From positions 62,001 through 126,000 of the forward strand of contig NZ_QAVX01000013.1 of NCBI RefSeq assembly GCF_003121485.1: 64,000 bases of DNA, in the 5' to 3' direction. Numbering within the stretch: position 1 is the stretch's first letter; each line of letters starts with the position of its first letter. Origin of the DNA: Dyella sp. C11 (GTDB lineage: Bacteria; Pseudomonadota; Gammaproteobacteria; Xanthomonadales; Rhodanobacteraceae). Of this stretch, positions 9,601-17,090 are shown piece after piece. The notes under the pieces were generated by a model, which saw only the letters and a list, made by a program, of their open reading frames with translations, made no database searches and was not told where the DNA came from. Both the position numbers and the translations under genes were made by a program.

Positions 9601-9668
9601 ATGACGCTCCGCGCTACACGAAACGCACGAAATGAACGAGCGGAACGCGCAGGGCAACGCCGGGACAA
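6606..9668 (-). CDS. Hybrid-type sensor histidine kinase with reg_prop beta-propeller and Y_Y_Y domain
   Basis: This 1020-residue protein begins with a signal/membrane segment (about 20-36). Two blocks of reg_prop repeats (many DGYLWLGTGTGLFRFDG-like units, about 45-640) form a periplasmic sensor propeller, followed by a Y_Y_Y domain (about 680-750), a transmembrane helix (about 770-790), an HisKA_3 dimerisation domain with ELHDT (phospho-acceptor H818) and an HATPase_c domain with DNGTGMAPD and GLVGMRERA. There is no receiver domain, so it needs a separate response regulator. The NarL-type regulator at 11086 is the nearest candidate. A TTG start with GGAG six bases upstream fits the reading frame. 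The stop lies only 7 bp from the convergent secreted-protein gene. Confidence 0.92.
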   Translation of the reverse strand: MSRRCPARSARSFRAFRVARSVMLLALSCCAVANGQPIEPGQYVHQSWTVRDGAPSAVCVIAQAPDGYLWLGTGTGLFRFDGVQFSPYRLAPGQHLLSNDITALTFASDGGLWIGSYAGGANLLKDGQLTSFSSREGFPSGWVLDFTEGPDGDVWVATGQGLGRFDGKHWQSIGNDWDYPEDRADWVVFDKAGTLWVAAVNQLRFLQRGASKFQATNVALAPGATLAIDNTGTLWASDRLHGTRPLRGLSADHPTLPRIDTLPVSDENAALRLAFAQLGGLWGSGLGTGVVLHVADAARIGAAQNVTPAALTEIFSAPRGLTADTAIPVASDREGTVWVGTSVGIDSYRRGRVGTLRDFHIEPSAHVSATEDAHHHLWLASQNKVYRLDNDTFVPVITDAPDVQGLLLTRNDTLWVIGFRDLYREHEGHLENVPLPNHLYSSRLKFVAPGLNDDLWASIDGMGIFRFTNNAWVPWTPRTKGVKLSPTTGAAGLDGSLWLGYTGSEVLYVDRTGGEHFYDTHSGLDIGSVQVISMGTQGLLLGGNSGLARFHQGAIQSLTDRDFPDLTAITGIVQEADGSTWLNTGRGIVYYTAQELERAFGDPHYHPIAKRLDFRDGVQGVARQGQPTPTMQSDDKGRLWFLTGEQLQWMDPANQPRNPHPPPVHIKSVLSGGKSYSAADSITLPPGGASLQIDYTALSLASPSRVRFRYRLDGVDKDWIDPGARRQAYYTNLPPGTYRFDVIASNDDGIWNNQGASIAIDLPPRFYQTAWFHMLEILLGAGALGLAYLLRVRRVAHNVLLQSEARHAERERIARELHDTLLQAIHALALRFQSVAATIPENDPVQQGIRSTLKLASGFIVEGRDRVKALRTTLASIQALAAAVLDLAQSLEKASSVTVVAQIDVDDQAIDSALGDELFAICRESLINAFQHANASRIDVLIGTRKRHLHISIADNGTGMAPDVLARSAETGHWGLVGMRERARQLGAHFAITSGASGTTIALRMPLRTLRRRLLHARVS

Positions 9669-9738
9669 GAGATTCTCCGCGAGGCTTCAGCAGCTGGAAA
9701 TGGCAGCTAATAGCACAAGCGTCTCGGGCGTTCATAGG

Positions 9739-9755
9739 TCACGCGTTTTGCGTGA
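9739..9755. promoter_or_regulatory. Inverted repeat TCACGC-N5-GCGTGA upstream of the sensor kinase
   Basis: The arms at 9739-9744 and 9750-9755 are exact reverse complements around GTTTT. The repeat lies about 70 bp upstream of the kinase start and about 95 bp past the end of the AraC gene. It could be an operator for the kinase or a weak terminator for the AraC gene; the sequence does not decide between these. Confidence 0.3.
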
Positions 9756-9849
9756 TTGAAACGTGAAATTACGCGACTCATGCCAGCTGCATCCGCCGCT
9801 CGTCGCAGCGGTGCGGAAGGGCGGGGAGGGCATGGCGGTCGAAGGTGAA

Positions 9850-10749
9850 TCAGCCCTCCAGGGCCAACGAGTCTTTACTGCAGTGCAGGCCGCGATATTG
9901 GCCGGGCGTCAGGCCCGTACATTTGCGAAAGACACGAATGAAGTTGGCCTGTGACCCAAAGCCCGTCTCCAGGGCCACTTCCAGCAGCGAGGCCCGTGTG
10001 TGGGCCAGAATCCGCTGCGCAGCCTGCACGCGGCGAACCGTAACGTATCGATAGGGGGAGAGGCCGGTCGCTGCGCGGAACAGTCGCGAAAAGTGGTATT
10101 CGCTCAGGCAGGCTTCGGCGGCCAATTCGGCGAGCGACAATGGTTCGGTGAAGCGCACTTCAATCAGGTCGAGCACGCGCTTGAGGCGGCGAGGGTCCAG
10201 GTCGGGCAGGGTTATGGGGGGCTGCCAGCGGTCAATGGTGTACTTGCTCAGCAAATGCCCGACCAGCGCGGCACGCATGCCGTCGACAAAAAGGCAGGGC
10301 GACGGATCATCGGCGTCACTCATGACACCGTGAAGCGCCAGGATGATTTGCCGCAGCATGGGGTCCTTCAATCCTCCGGCGTAGGCGAGTTCGACCTTGG
10401 AAGGGTCGATACCAAAGTCGCTCAGGGCGCTCTCCCCAACCAGCTGTGAAGGGAGCCTGGCGTAAAGGATGTCGACCGGATCAGAGAGGCCCGCTTCCGT
10501 TTCGTAGATGCCGGCAGGACTGATGCGAGACGCACCGGGCTCGATCAGGTACTCCTGTGTCACGCCCTTGCTGGATCGCCACGTCCGCGTGCGGCCGGAA
10601 ATCACGGAAGCAACTTCGTTGCAGTCGAACGTCCCGGGCTTGAAGCCTCCGGAGGCCACGTGCCACAGCTCAAGGCGCAGATTGGCGAAGGTGGCCTGCG
10701 CCATCTTGTATGAGCCGGCGGGCTCCCTAACATGCTCAATCCAAGCCAT
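9850..10749 (-). CDS. AraC-family transcriptional regulator
   Basis: The protein has 299 residues, with an N-terminal cupin-like sensing region (about 1-150) and two C-terminal helix-turn-helix motifs (about 195-290). The second, with LLEVALETGFGSQANFIRVFRKCTG, matches the AraC signature well. The ATG has GGGAGG about six bases upstream. It lies between the sensor kinase and the response regulator but on the kinase strand, so it may respond to or modulate the same circuit. Its effector and targets cannot be told from sequence. Confidence 0.88.
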   Translation of the reverse strand: MAWIEHVREPAGSYKMAQATFANLRLELWHVASGGFKPGTFDCNEVASVISGRTRTWRSSKGVTQEYLIEPGASRISPAGIYETEAGLSDPVDILYARLPSQLVGESALSDFGIDPSKVELAYAGGLKDPMLRQIILALHGVMSDADDPSPCLFVDGMRAALVGHLLSKYTIDRWQPPITLPDLDPRRLKRVLDLIEVRFTEPLSLAELAAEACLSEYHFSRLFRAATGLSPYRYVTVRRVQAAQRILAHTRASLLEVALETGFGSQANFIRVFRKCTGLTPGQYRGLHCSKDSLALEG

Positions 10750-10832
10750 CTCGGCCTCCCGCGCGACGCGCTCTGTGCAAGTCAGGACATGTCCGTGTAA
10801 TGGCTGATAGTGCGACCAAAGGCGGTGCGTTC

Positions 10833-11004
10833 TGAACTACTCCAAAGAGGGATTTTTTGATGATGAGGTACGCCTGGCGACTTCGCTCCAGGAAGTGAGT
10901 CATGTCTGTAACGAAAGCGCCGGGTGGATCCCCGGTGTGCGCCTTCACGCGAAGTCATTCACGCTGCGACCACATCGCCCCATGAACTACCCGTAAGGGG
11001 GATT
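10833..11004. promoter_or_regulatory. Two copies of a TGAACTAC-N8-GGGATT motif upstream of the response regulator
   Basis: The region 10750-11085 holds no gene. Within it TGAACTAC...GGGATT occurs at 10833-10854 and again at 10983-11004, exactly 150 bp apart, with 18 of 22 positions identical. The second copy has an internal CCC-GTAA-GGGG symmetry. Spaced, partly symmetric GC blocks of this kind are plausible NarL/FixJ-type response-regulator sites, and the downstream gene is such a regulator, so autoregulation is possible. The repeat is observed; its role is inferred. Confidence 0.45.
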
Positions 11005-11085
11005 GCCATGGCGGAGTAATCGTTTGCTAATGCAAGCCGGGGCCGGGTGGTTTTTGGGAGGCCTCTTTGCAGGAGTGCCGCTGCC

Positions 11086-11715
11086 GTGGAAAGCCAGAGC
11101 TCAATCCGCGTTCTCATCGTCGACGATCACCCCATGATGAGGGATGGTCTGCGCTCCACCATTGAGATTGAAAAGGACATGCGAGTCATCGGCGAGGCCG
11201 TTGATGGCGCTGAGGCGATCGAGATGTTTTCGTCGCTCAGTCCGGATGTGACCCTGCTTGACCTGCAAATGCCCCGCGTGGACGGACTTCAGGCCCTGGC
11301 ATCCATTCGCCAGGCCAAGCCGGATGCCTCGGTCGTGGTCTTCACCATTTACCCAGGTGATGCGCGCGTGACGCAGGCGCTCAATCTTGGCGCGACTTCG
11401 TATTTGTTGAAGTCGGCGAGTCGCGAAGAAATCATTGAAGCAATTCGCACCACGTCAGCCGGCCATCAGGTCATCGCCGGTGAGATCAATGATGAGCTTC
11501 AGGCGCATCAGGGCATGGCTGGCCTGACGGTACGCGAGCTCGCCGTGTTGCGCCTGGTCAAGGAGGGGATGTCCAATCGCCTCATCGCGGAATCCCTCTT
11601 CATCTCCGAAGAGACAGTCAAGGCACACATGAAGAGCATCCTGACCAAGCTCAGTGCGTCAGATCGCACGCATGCCGTCACGATTGCCTCGCGCCGCGGA
11701 TTCATCGATTCATGA
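11086..11715 (+). CDS. NarL/LuxR-family two-component response regulator
   Basis: The protein has about 209 residues from the GTG at 11086, which has AGGAG at 11071-11075; a longer frame to a GTG at 11047 has no ribosome binding site. An N-terminal receiver domain shows VLIVDDHPMMRDGL (acidic pair), the phospho-acceptor aspartate in TLLDLQMPR and the switch lysine in YLLKSA. A C-terminal LuxR-type helix-turn-helix (LTVRELAVLRLVKEGMSN to ETVKAHMKSI) binds DNA. Regulators of this type partner with HisKA_3 kinases, and the orphan reg_prop kinase at 6606-9668 is the nearest such kinase. The gene is convergent with the antiporter. Confidence 0.9.
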   Translation: MESQSSIRVLIVDDHPMMRDGLRSTIEIEKDMRVIGEAVDGAEAIEMFSSLSPDVTLLDLQMPRVDGLQALASIRQAKPDASVVVFTIYPGDARVTQALNLGATSYLLKSASREEIIEAIRTTSAGHQVIAGEINDELQAHQGMAGLTVRELAVLRLVKEGMSNRLIAESLFISEETVKAHMKSILTKLSASDRTHAVTIASRRGFIDS

Positions 11716-11767
11716 GGTGGCGCGTGCCATCCATGGCCAGCTTCGCGTCCGCCTTCGAGTCACTGGA

Positions 11768-13453
11768 TCATTCGCCGGTTCCATGCGCCGACGGCTCTCG
11801 TGCTGTCCTGTTTCGAGGATCTGCGCAGAGCTGGGACTCCTGCAGGTCGATCTCATAGACGAGCCTGCGGATCAATTCATCGCTTTGCTTGCCAAGCACC
11901 GACACGCGATAGAGCTCCTTGCGTTCCGCGTCCAGTGCAGTCAGTCGAAGACTTTTCTCGATACCACGGATCTCGCTTAGCCGCGCGGAAGGTTCATCGC
12001 CTGTGCTGCTGAATTCAGCGAGTCGCCGATAGTGGTTCTGCAACCGCTGTGCGGCTCGCGCATACACGCTGCGGCTTGCGCTTTCCTCATCCACTTCCCT
12101 GACAACACGTTCAATGGCAATGATGGCTGCGCGCGCGGAAGATGAGCGCAGTTCACGCTCCTCGTCCAGGGCGCTTCTGGGCGATCGCTTGAATGGGCGG
12201 GTCAGCCATATCAACCCCACATTGGCCGTTACGAGCGAGATCACGATCACGCCAGCCGCCAGCAGGATGGTGAGGTCGCGCACAGGCCAGGGCGTGCCGT
12301 CGGCCATGGCCAGTGGCAGGGTCATGGCGGCCGCCAGCGTGACGGCTCCACGTGCTCCGGCAAATGCAGTGATGGCCACGGAGCGCTGCGTGCTTACGAA
12401 AGGCTCCTGCGCTTTGATGTCGTCGCTGGGCGGCAGGCGCCTGATCGTGGCGGAGGCCCAGAGCCATCGAACGAGCATGAGAAACAAACAGATGCTCAGC
12501 ACATACAGGACGAGCCAAAGCTCGCTCTTTCGGTTGGTTTGTTGAATGGCCAGGCGTGCACCAAGAACAATGCCCGGCAGTTGCTGGCCAAGCAGCACGA
12601 AGATCACACCATTTCCGGCGAACTGCACTGCATCCCACACCGCAAGACGACGAATGCGCGTCACAGCAGACGCCCTGCCTGCACGTTCCTCGATGCCCAT
12701 CATTACCCCGGCGGCCACGGCAGACAGGATGCCCGATGCGCCCACGGCATCGGCAAACAGATAGGCGGCAAAAGGGATGATCAGGCTGACGAGTATCTGG
12801 GCGCCCACCTCCTCGCCAAATCGATTGGCAACCCAGTCCTTGGCCACGTTGGCGCCAACGCATACCAGCACGCCAATCAACGGTCCGCCCACGGCCAGCC
12901 ATGCAAACGTGCCAATCGCCGGGCCCCATATGAAGCTTCCCGTCAACGCCGCAGCGATGGCAAAGCGAAAGCACACCAGGCTCGATGCGTCATTGAGGAG
13001 CGATTCGCCTTCGAGGATGAGCATCAGGTGGCGCGGCACCGGCGCATAGGTGGCGATGGATGACACGGCCACGGTGTCGGTGGGGGAAAGGATGGCAGCA
13101 AGAGCCAAGCTGAACGCCAGGGGGATGGTGGGGATCAGCCAGTGGATGAAATATCCAGCCGCCAATACCGTGAACAGCACAAGCCCAAATGCCAGTGACA
13201 TGACAGGGCGCGCATCGCGAAACAGGCCCTCGCGAGGAATGCGCCATCCATCCAGGAACAACAGGGGTGCCAGGAACAGCGGGAAGAAAATGCTTGGCTC
13301 CAATTGCACTTTCAAGCCCGAAACCTGCCCCACCAGCGATCCGAGCGCGATCTGGATCAGCGGCAGCGGGACGGTGGGCGCAAACGACCTGGCCAGCATG
13401 GAGCTCAGGACGACGATGGCAAGAAGCAAGACGATCAGTGCCAGATTTTCCAT
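11768..13453 (-). CDS. CPA1-family Na+/H+ antiporter
   Basis: This 561-residue membrane protein has 11-13 predicted transmembrane helices in residues 1-420, followed by a cytoplasmic tail of about 130 charged residues. Conserved CPA1 features include LAAILSPTDTVAVSS (the TD pair in helix 5), GESLLNDASS (the ND motif at the ion-binding site) and GARGAVTLAAAM. Such proteins exchange Na+ or K+ for H+ at the inner membrane and serve in pH and salt homeostasis. The closest style is YjcE/NhaP-like. It is convergent with the response-regulator gene and has no apparent operon partner. Confidence 0.9.
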   Translation of the reverse strand: MENLALIVLLLAIVVLSSMLARSFAPTVPLPLIQIALGSLVGQVSGLKVQLEPSIFFPLFLAPLLFLDGWRIPREGLFRDARPVMSLAFGLVLFTVLAAGYFIHWLIPTIPLAFSLALAAILSPTDTVAVSSIATYAPVPRHLMLILEGESLLNDASSLVCFRFAIAAALTGSFIWGPAIGTFAWLAVGGPLIGVLVCVGANVAKDWVANRFGEEVGAQILVSLIIPFAAYLFADAVGASGILSAVAAGVMMGIEERAGRASAVTRIRRLAVWDAVQFAGNGVIFVLLGQQLPGIVLGARLAIQQTNRKSELWLVLYVLSICLFLMLVRWLWASATIRRLPPSDDIKAQEPFVSTQRSVAITAFAGARGAVTLAAAMTLPLAMADGTPWPVRDLTILLAAGVIVISLVTANVGLIWLTRPFKRSPRSALDEERELRSSSARAAIIAIERVVREVDEESASRSVYARAAQRLQNHYRRLAEFSSTGDEPSARLSEIRGIEKSLRLTALDAERKELYRVSVLGKQSDELIRRLVYEIDLQESQLCADPRNRTAREPSAHGTGE

Positions 13454-13785
13454 GCACGCCTCCCTTGGTCGACGCTGCGGGCTTCGGTTCCATGACGATG
13501 CCTATGCATAAGCCGCAAGGAACCCATTGGATAGAACGGGCATGGTCTTCTTGGCAAATAGGTTGGTACACGCGTGCCGTGTCCTGCCCTGGAACATGGC
13601 ATCGCCAATGTTCGAGCGACGGGCTTTGTCACGGCGAAATCACGTGACCTTTCTGCATCCCTTCAATCGCACGAAGTGCGCATCGAAGCGCAAGATCGGG
13701 CAATACCCCTGGTCAACGGACTTCATAGCCTCTTTCGACGGGGGCTACTTTATTCGTTCGTCGCCTTCTGGCGCGGGAGACATTC
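13454..13785. other. Gene-free divergent promoter region
   Basis: These 332 bp separate the divergent antiporter and DJ-1/PfpI genes and must hold both promoters. A near-palindrome centred on ACGCGT (about 13564-13577) is the only structure noticed. The ribosome binding site of the plus-strand gene is GGGAG just before the ATG at 13786. No open frame with protein-like sequence was found. Confidence 0.5.
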
Positions 13786-14586
13786 ATGGCTAAGGGTAAC
13801 GTGCTCGTCATCGGATCGAATGCCACCAGGATCGAGATTCAAGGAGGAAAAACAGGACCCACGGGCCAGTATCTCAATGAAACGGTTGTGCCGATCATGA
13901 CGTTGATCGATGCCGGTTACGACATTGTGTTGGCCACGCCGGACGGAACCAAGCCGCATATTGATGAGGCTTCGTTGTCGGCCCAGCACTTCGGTGGGGA
14001 CGAAAAGGCCTTCGAGCAGGCCAAGTCCTTCTATGCCGAGAATGCGTTCGTCAATCACCCGCGAACGTTGCGATCGGTGCTGGACGATGGCCTTGATGGC
14101 TATGCTGCCGTCTTCGTGCCAGGCGGCCAGGCCCCTGTTGTCGACCTCATGCAGAACCCGGAGATGGGCGAGATTCTTCGGTACTTCCACACGCACAAGA
14201 AACCCACGGCACTGCTTTGTCACGGGCCCATTGCGGTGGTTGCGGCGATGCCGAAGGCGCGGGAGTTTCGCGCCGCCCTGGTGGCCCGCGACATGACGAA
14301 GGCGGCCGAACTTGCCAAAGGGTGGCAGTACACCGGATACAAGATGACCGTCTTCTCCGCATCCGAGGAGAAGTATGTGGAAGACCAGATTCTTCACGGA
14401 AAGATGTACTTCACGATGCCAGAGGCGCTGCAGGCCGCAGGTGGCAACGTGCAGAACGGCACCGTCGATTTTGCGCCGCACGTGGTGGAAGATCGCGAGC
14501 TGATTACCGGACAGAATCCACGCTCGGATCACCTGGTGGGCGAAACACTGGTCAAGGCGCTGAGTCGAAAAGCGCTGGCCGCGTAA
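13786..14586 (+). CDS. DJ-1/PfpI family protein (Hsp31/glyoxalase III-like)
   Basis: This 266-residue class I glutamine amidotransferase-like protein has the nucleophile C145 in LLCHGPIAVV, followed by the usual histidine H146, and a GGQAPVVDL segment that contributes to the active-site pocket. The length and GTKPHID region resemble Hsp31-like DJ-1 proteins, which act as chaperones, deglycases or glutathione-independent glyoxalase III enzymes against methylglyoxal. GGGAG lies six bases before the ATG. It stands alone upstream of a hairpin, then the ABM protein gene. A carbonyl-stress role fits the reductases elsewhere in the window but is inferred. Confidence 0.85.
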   Translation: MAKGNVLVIGSNATRIEIQGGKTGPTGQYLNETVVPIMTLIDAGYDIVLATPDGTKPHIDEASLSAQHFGGDEKAFEQAKSFYAENAFVNHPRTLRSVLDDGLDGYAAVFVPGGQAPVVDLMQNPEMGEILRYFHTHKKPTALLCHGPIAVVAAMPKAREFRAALVARDMTKAAELAKGWQYTGYKMTVFSASEEKYVEDQILHGKMYFTMPEALQAAGGNVQNGTVDFAPHVVEDRELITGQNPRSDHLVGETLVKALSRKALAA

Positions 14587-14612
14587 GGCATTGGATCGTG
14601 GCCTGACACGAA

Positions 14613-14661
14613 GCGGCGCGGCGCGGCGCGGCGCGGCGATGCAGGATGTCGCCGTGCCGCG
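14613..14661 (+). repeat. Five tandem GCGGC units forming one arm of a GC-rich hairpin
   Basis: GCGGC is repeated five times at 14613-14637. The end of the repeat (14627-14638) can pair with 14650-14661 over 12 bp, with a single G-U pair and an 11-base loop. A short TTTT occurs about 15 bases further on. It lies 26 bp after the DJ-1/PfpI stop codon and probably acts as its terminator. The tandem units are prone to copy-number slippage. Confidence 0.55.
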
Positions 14662-14749
14662 CGTCACGTCGATGATTTTATCGGTTTCGCATGCATAGAG
14701 TGGTGCGCGAATATCCCCGCAATCGAGCGTGAAGCTTCAGGAGATTTCC

Positions 14750-15046
14750 GTGAGCACATCCGTCAAAACCGTTGCCATATTCAACGCAAAGAAAGGGCGG
14801 GAGGATGATCTCCACGCTTTGCTTCGCTCCATGGTGACCCCATCGCGCGCCGAACCGGGAAATCTTCGCTACGACCTTTGGCGCGAGACCGAGCAGCCGG
14901 GACGTTTTGTGCTTGATGAGTTGTATGTCAATGCAGATGCCATCACCCAGCATCGCGCGAGCCCACATTTTCAGGGCTACCTGGCGCGCATCAACGATCT
15001 GGCGGACAGGACCGTGGTTGTCCTCAGCGCCGATGACGTTGGCTGA
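14750..15046 (+). CDS. Antibiotic biosynthesis monooxygenase (ABM) domain protein, putative quinol monooxygenase
   Basis: This small ABM-fold protein of about 98 residues is a dimeric alpha/beta barrel like YgiN. The core reads SRAEPGNLRYDLW and SPHFQGYLARINDLADRT, closely matching the second copy at 32353. The GTG start at 14750 has AGGAG six bases upstream and is preferred over an in-frame GTG at 14729. YgiN-type proteins oxidise quinols, while others bind heme or aromatic substrates, so the reaction is uncertain. A strong hairpin ends the transcript before the convergent hydrolase. Confidence 0.85.
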   Translation: MSTSVKTVAIFNAKKGREDDLHALLRSMVTPSRAEPGNLRYDLWRETEQPGRFVLDELYVNADAITQHRASPHFQGYLARINDLADRTVVVLSADDVG

Positions 15047-15111
15047 CTTTCCGTCGACACTTCGCTTTGACGTGCACGCTGTGGCGAAAGCGTGAGTGCA
15101 TGACCGGCCGC

Positions 15112-15138
15112 GCTCCGCCCGCGTTGCGCGGGCGGAGC
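15112..15138. terminator. Perfect 12-bp GC-rich hairpin between convergent genes
   Basis: The arms at 15112-15123 (GCTCCGCCCGCG) and 15127-15138 are exact reverse complements around a TTG loop. The hairpin lies between the convergent ABM and alpha/beta hydrolase genes and ends 7 bp before the hydrolase stop codon. It is a likely bidirectional terminator, although neither side has a marked T run. Confidence 0.7.
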
Positions 15139-15145
15139 AGTGCTC

Positions 15146-15904
15146 TTACGGCTTGGCACCGGTTGCGGCCTGTTCAATCAGTTGCGCCACTTCCTTGGGA
15201 TGGGACATGTAGACCGCATGATTGGCGCCTTTCACTTCGGTCACGTGGCTGCCGGCGCGCTTGGACATCCAGCGCTCGAGGTCGGGATTGATGGATCGAT
15301 CGGCGCCAGCGACCATCGCCCAGCTGGGCTTGCTGCGCCATGCCGCATTCGTAATGGCCGTACCGAACGCACCGGCCTCCGTGAAAACCTGGGACAAGGC
15401 CATGAAGTGAGCCTGGTCTTTGGGCAGTTCCGCGCAGAAATCGGCCCAGAACACGGCGGGATCGATATACAGATAGCCGTCTGCTGTCTTTTTGATGCCC
15501 TTCGACGCCGGCGGCATCTTCTCAATCAGGTTCAACGTGGTTTCGCCCTTGTCCGGCTGAAACGCTGCGATGTAAACGAGTGCCGTCACCTTGGGATCAT
15601 TGCCGGCCTCGGAAATGATCGATCCGCCGTAGCTGTGGCCAACCAGCACGATCGGTCCATCAAGCATGGCTATGGTGCGCAGCGTGGCTTTGACGTCATC
15701 GCCAAACGACGTTTCCGGTTGCTGTACAACGGCGACGGTGTATCCGTCCTTCTCGAGGATCTTGGTCACATCAACCCAGCCTGAGCCATCGGCGAAGGCG
15801 CCGTGGACAAGGACAACGTTCTTGATCGCGCCCGGCGGTGTCGCGGATGCATTGCCGGCGAGTGCGGCGAGGGCAAAGGACAAAAGCGTCAGTGACAGTT
15901 TCAT
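15146..15904 (-). CDS. Secreted alpha/beta hydrolase
   Basis: The protein has 252 residues. A signal peptide (about 1-21, ending NASA) is followed by an alpha/beta hydrolase domain with the oxyanion motif VLVHGAF, the nucleophile S91 in GHSYGG, and a C-terminal histidine in GANHAVYMSHP. The sequence style is that of the methylesterase/pyrethroid-hydrolase (hydroxynitrile lyase-like) branch with an export signal, so it is likely a periplasmic esterase; the natural substrate is unknown. AGGAG lies six bases before the ATG. It is transcribed alone on the minus strand. Confidence 0.85.
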   Translation of the reverse strand: MKLSLTLLSFALAALAGNASATPPGAIKNVVLVHGAFADGSGWVDVTKILEKDGYTVAVVQQPETSFGDDVKATLRTIAMLDGPIVLVGHSYGGSIISEAGNDPKVTALVYIAAFQPDKGETTLNLIEKMPPASKGIKKTADGYLYIDPAVFWADFCAELPKDQAHFMALSQVFTEAGAFGTAITNAAWRSKPSWAMVAGADRSINPDLERWMSKRAGSHVTEVKGANHAVYMSHPKEVAQLIEQAATGAKP

Positions 15905-16258
15905 CGTGTTCTCCTGGCTATGGGGGTGCCGAATGTCAGCACAAATGCGAGAACAGGCTTATGTCTTGAGGTCGTCCATGAGTGGCGGCAGCGCGCAGTT
16001 CGCCACAGGCCATTGGCAGTTTGACGGGCTGCCCTGGCATACGCCCGGTCACGTCCGCACGCTCCAATGAACATGGACATGTGTCGGCCGTTATCCGTAG
16101 CTCAAGACCCTGTGCTCCTTTACGCCGCACACTGGGATAGTCGCGCAGCCTGGCATCATTGTCGGAAAGCCGGACCCCGTTGAATTGCATCGCCAACCAG
16201 TTTTTGTTGGATATTCACGCGGCTTGCAGTCAGGCTGGCAAGCAGAAAGCATGGCGCT
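15905..16258. other. Gene-free region between the GlcG-like gene and the hydrolase
   Basis: These 354 bp hold no convincing gene. An 86-residue minus-strand frame (15936-16196) has no ribosome binding site or recognisable family. A weak CCAAC...GTTGG repeat (16193-16210) lies just downstream of the GlcG-like gene and could help end its transcript. The hydrolase promoter is presumably in the lower part. Confidence 0.4.
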
Positions 16259-16678
16259 TCAGGACAGCAACGCCGCGATGGCGGCTTCAGCAACGGCGAT
16301 GTCCTGCTGCACAGTGCCTGCACTCGCTCCCACGGCGCCGACAATGTTTCCGTCGATCTTGACGGGAATGCCGCCGCCGAAGATGACGACCTTCCCGGCA
16401 TTCGTTTCCTGGATGCCAAAAAGAGGTCTGCCAGATTGGGACAGCTGCGCGAGATCATCCGTCGACTTGTCGAAAATGCGTGCGGTGACTGCCTTGCCGA
16501 TGGCCAAGTCAATGCTTCCGATCAATGCCCCGTCCTGTCTTACGAAAGCCAGGAGGTGACCTGCCGAGTCAACCACAGCGATGTTGTAGGGAATACCAAA
16601 TGCCACGGCCTTCGCCTCCGCTGCGGCGATCATCCTCTTTGCGTCACCAAGCGTAAGCGTCTGGCAGGTACGGGGCAT
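16259..16678 (-). CDS. GlcG/HbpS family heme- or corrinoid-binding-like protein
   Basis: This 139-residue protein has the GlcG/HbpS (Haem_degrading) signature: LTLGDAKRMIAAAEAKA near the N-terminus, NIAVVDSAGHLLAFVR, then a C-terminal GGGIPVKIDGNIVGAVGASAG. Family members bind heme or related cofactors, or accompany glycolate and diol enzymes. The ATG at 16678 has AGGGA about six bases upstream and gives the usual MPRTCQTL start; a longer reading reaches an ATG at 16711. It stands alone with no partner enzyme next to it, so the role is not fixed. Confidence 0.82.
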   Translation of the reverse strand: MPRTCQTLTLGDAKRMIAAAEAKAVAFGIPYNIAVVDSAGHLLAFVRQDGALIGSIDLAIGKAVTARIFDKSTDDLAQLSQSGRPLFGIQETNAGKVVIFGGGIPVKIDGNIVGAVGASAGTVQQDIAVAEAAIAALLS

Positions 16679-17090
16679 GACGTTCCCTGGATGTCTGGTG
16701 GCGACGTTCATCCGGAAGATTCGGCGCGCAAGTCATGCCGCAACCTAGCAGCGCGTGGGAGCAGGTGTTCGTTAATGCGCGTAAAGGCCAGTAAAACCTT
16801 CGACGTAAATCAGGCATCGCAACGGTCGCACCGTCGCCATCGAAGGGCTCGCGCAAGCCAGTGCAAGGTTTGCCGAATGCCTCCCTCTTTCGAGGGGGAT
16901 AGGTGGCTGCTTTGGTCATTTTGCGCAAGATTGCCCTGCGGCACCGCAAGAAGTGCGCACTTTTGATGTTTTGGGTGGCCGTACCATCAAACTTCCCCGT
17001 CGCGCTGAGTAGGACACTCACCTGGCCGGAGCCATTGGCTCGTGGCGGGCTGGTTAGTTTCTATGAGTGAGACGCCAGCGGTGAGGTGTC
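16679..17090. promoter_or_regulatory. Gene-free divergent region with a CCCTC-N4-GAGGG inverted repeat
   Basis: About 410 bp separate the minus-strand GlcG-like gene from the plus-strand AraC gene. An inverted repeat CCCTC-TTTC-GAGGG at 16883-16896 continues into GGGGGAT, a core also present in the motif upstream of the response regulator at 10983-11004. It may be an operator shared with that circuit. No gene was seen. Confidence 0.35.

Noticed and set aside
15936-16196. 86-residue minus-strand frame after the GlcG-like gene
   Set aside because: No ribosome binding site and no similarity that I can recognise; treated as non-coding.
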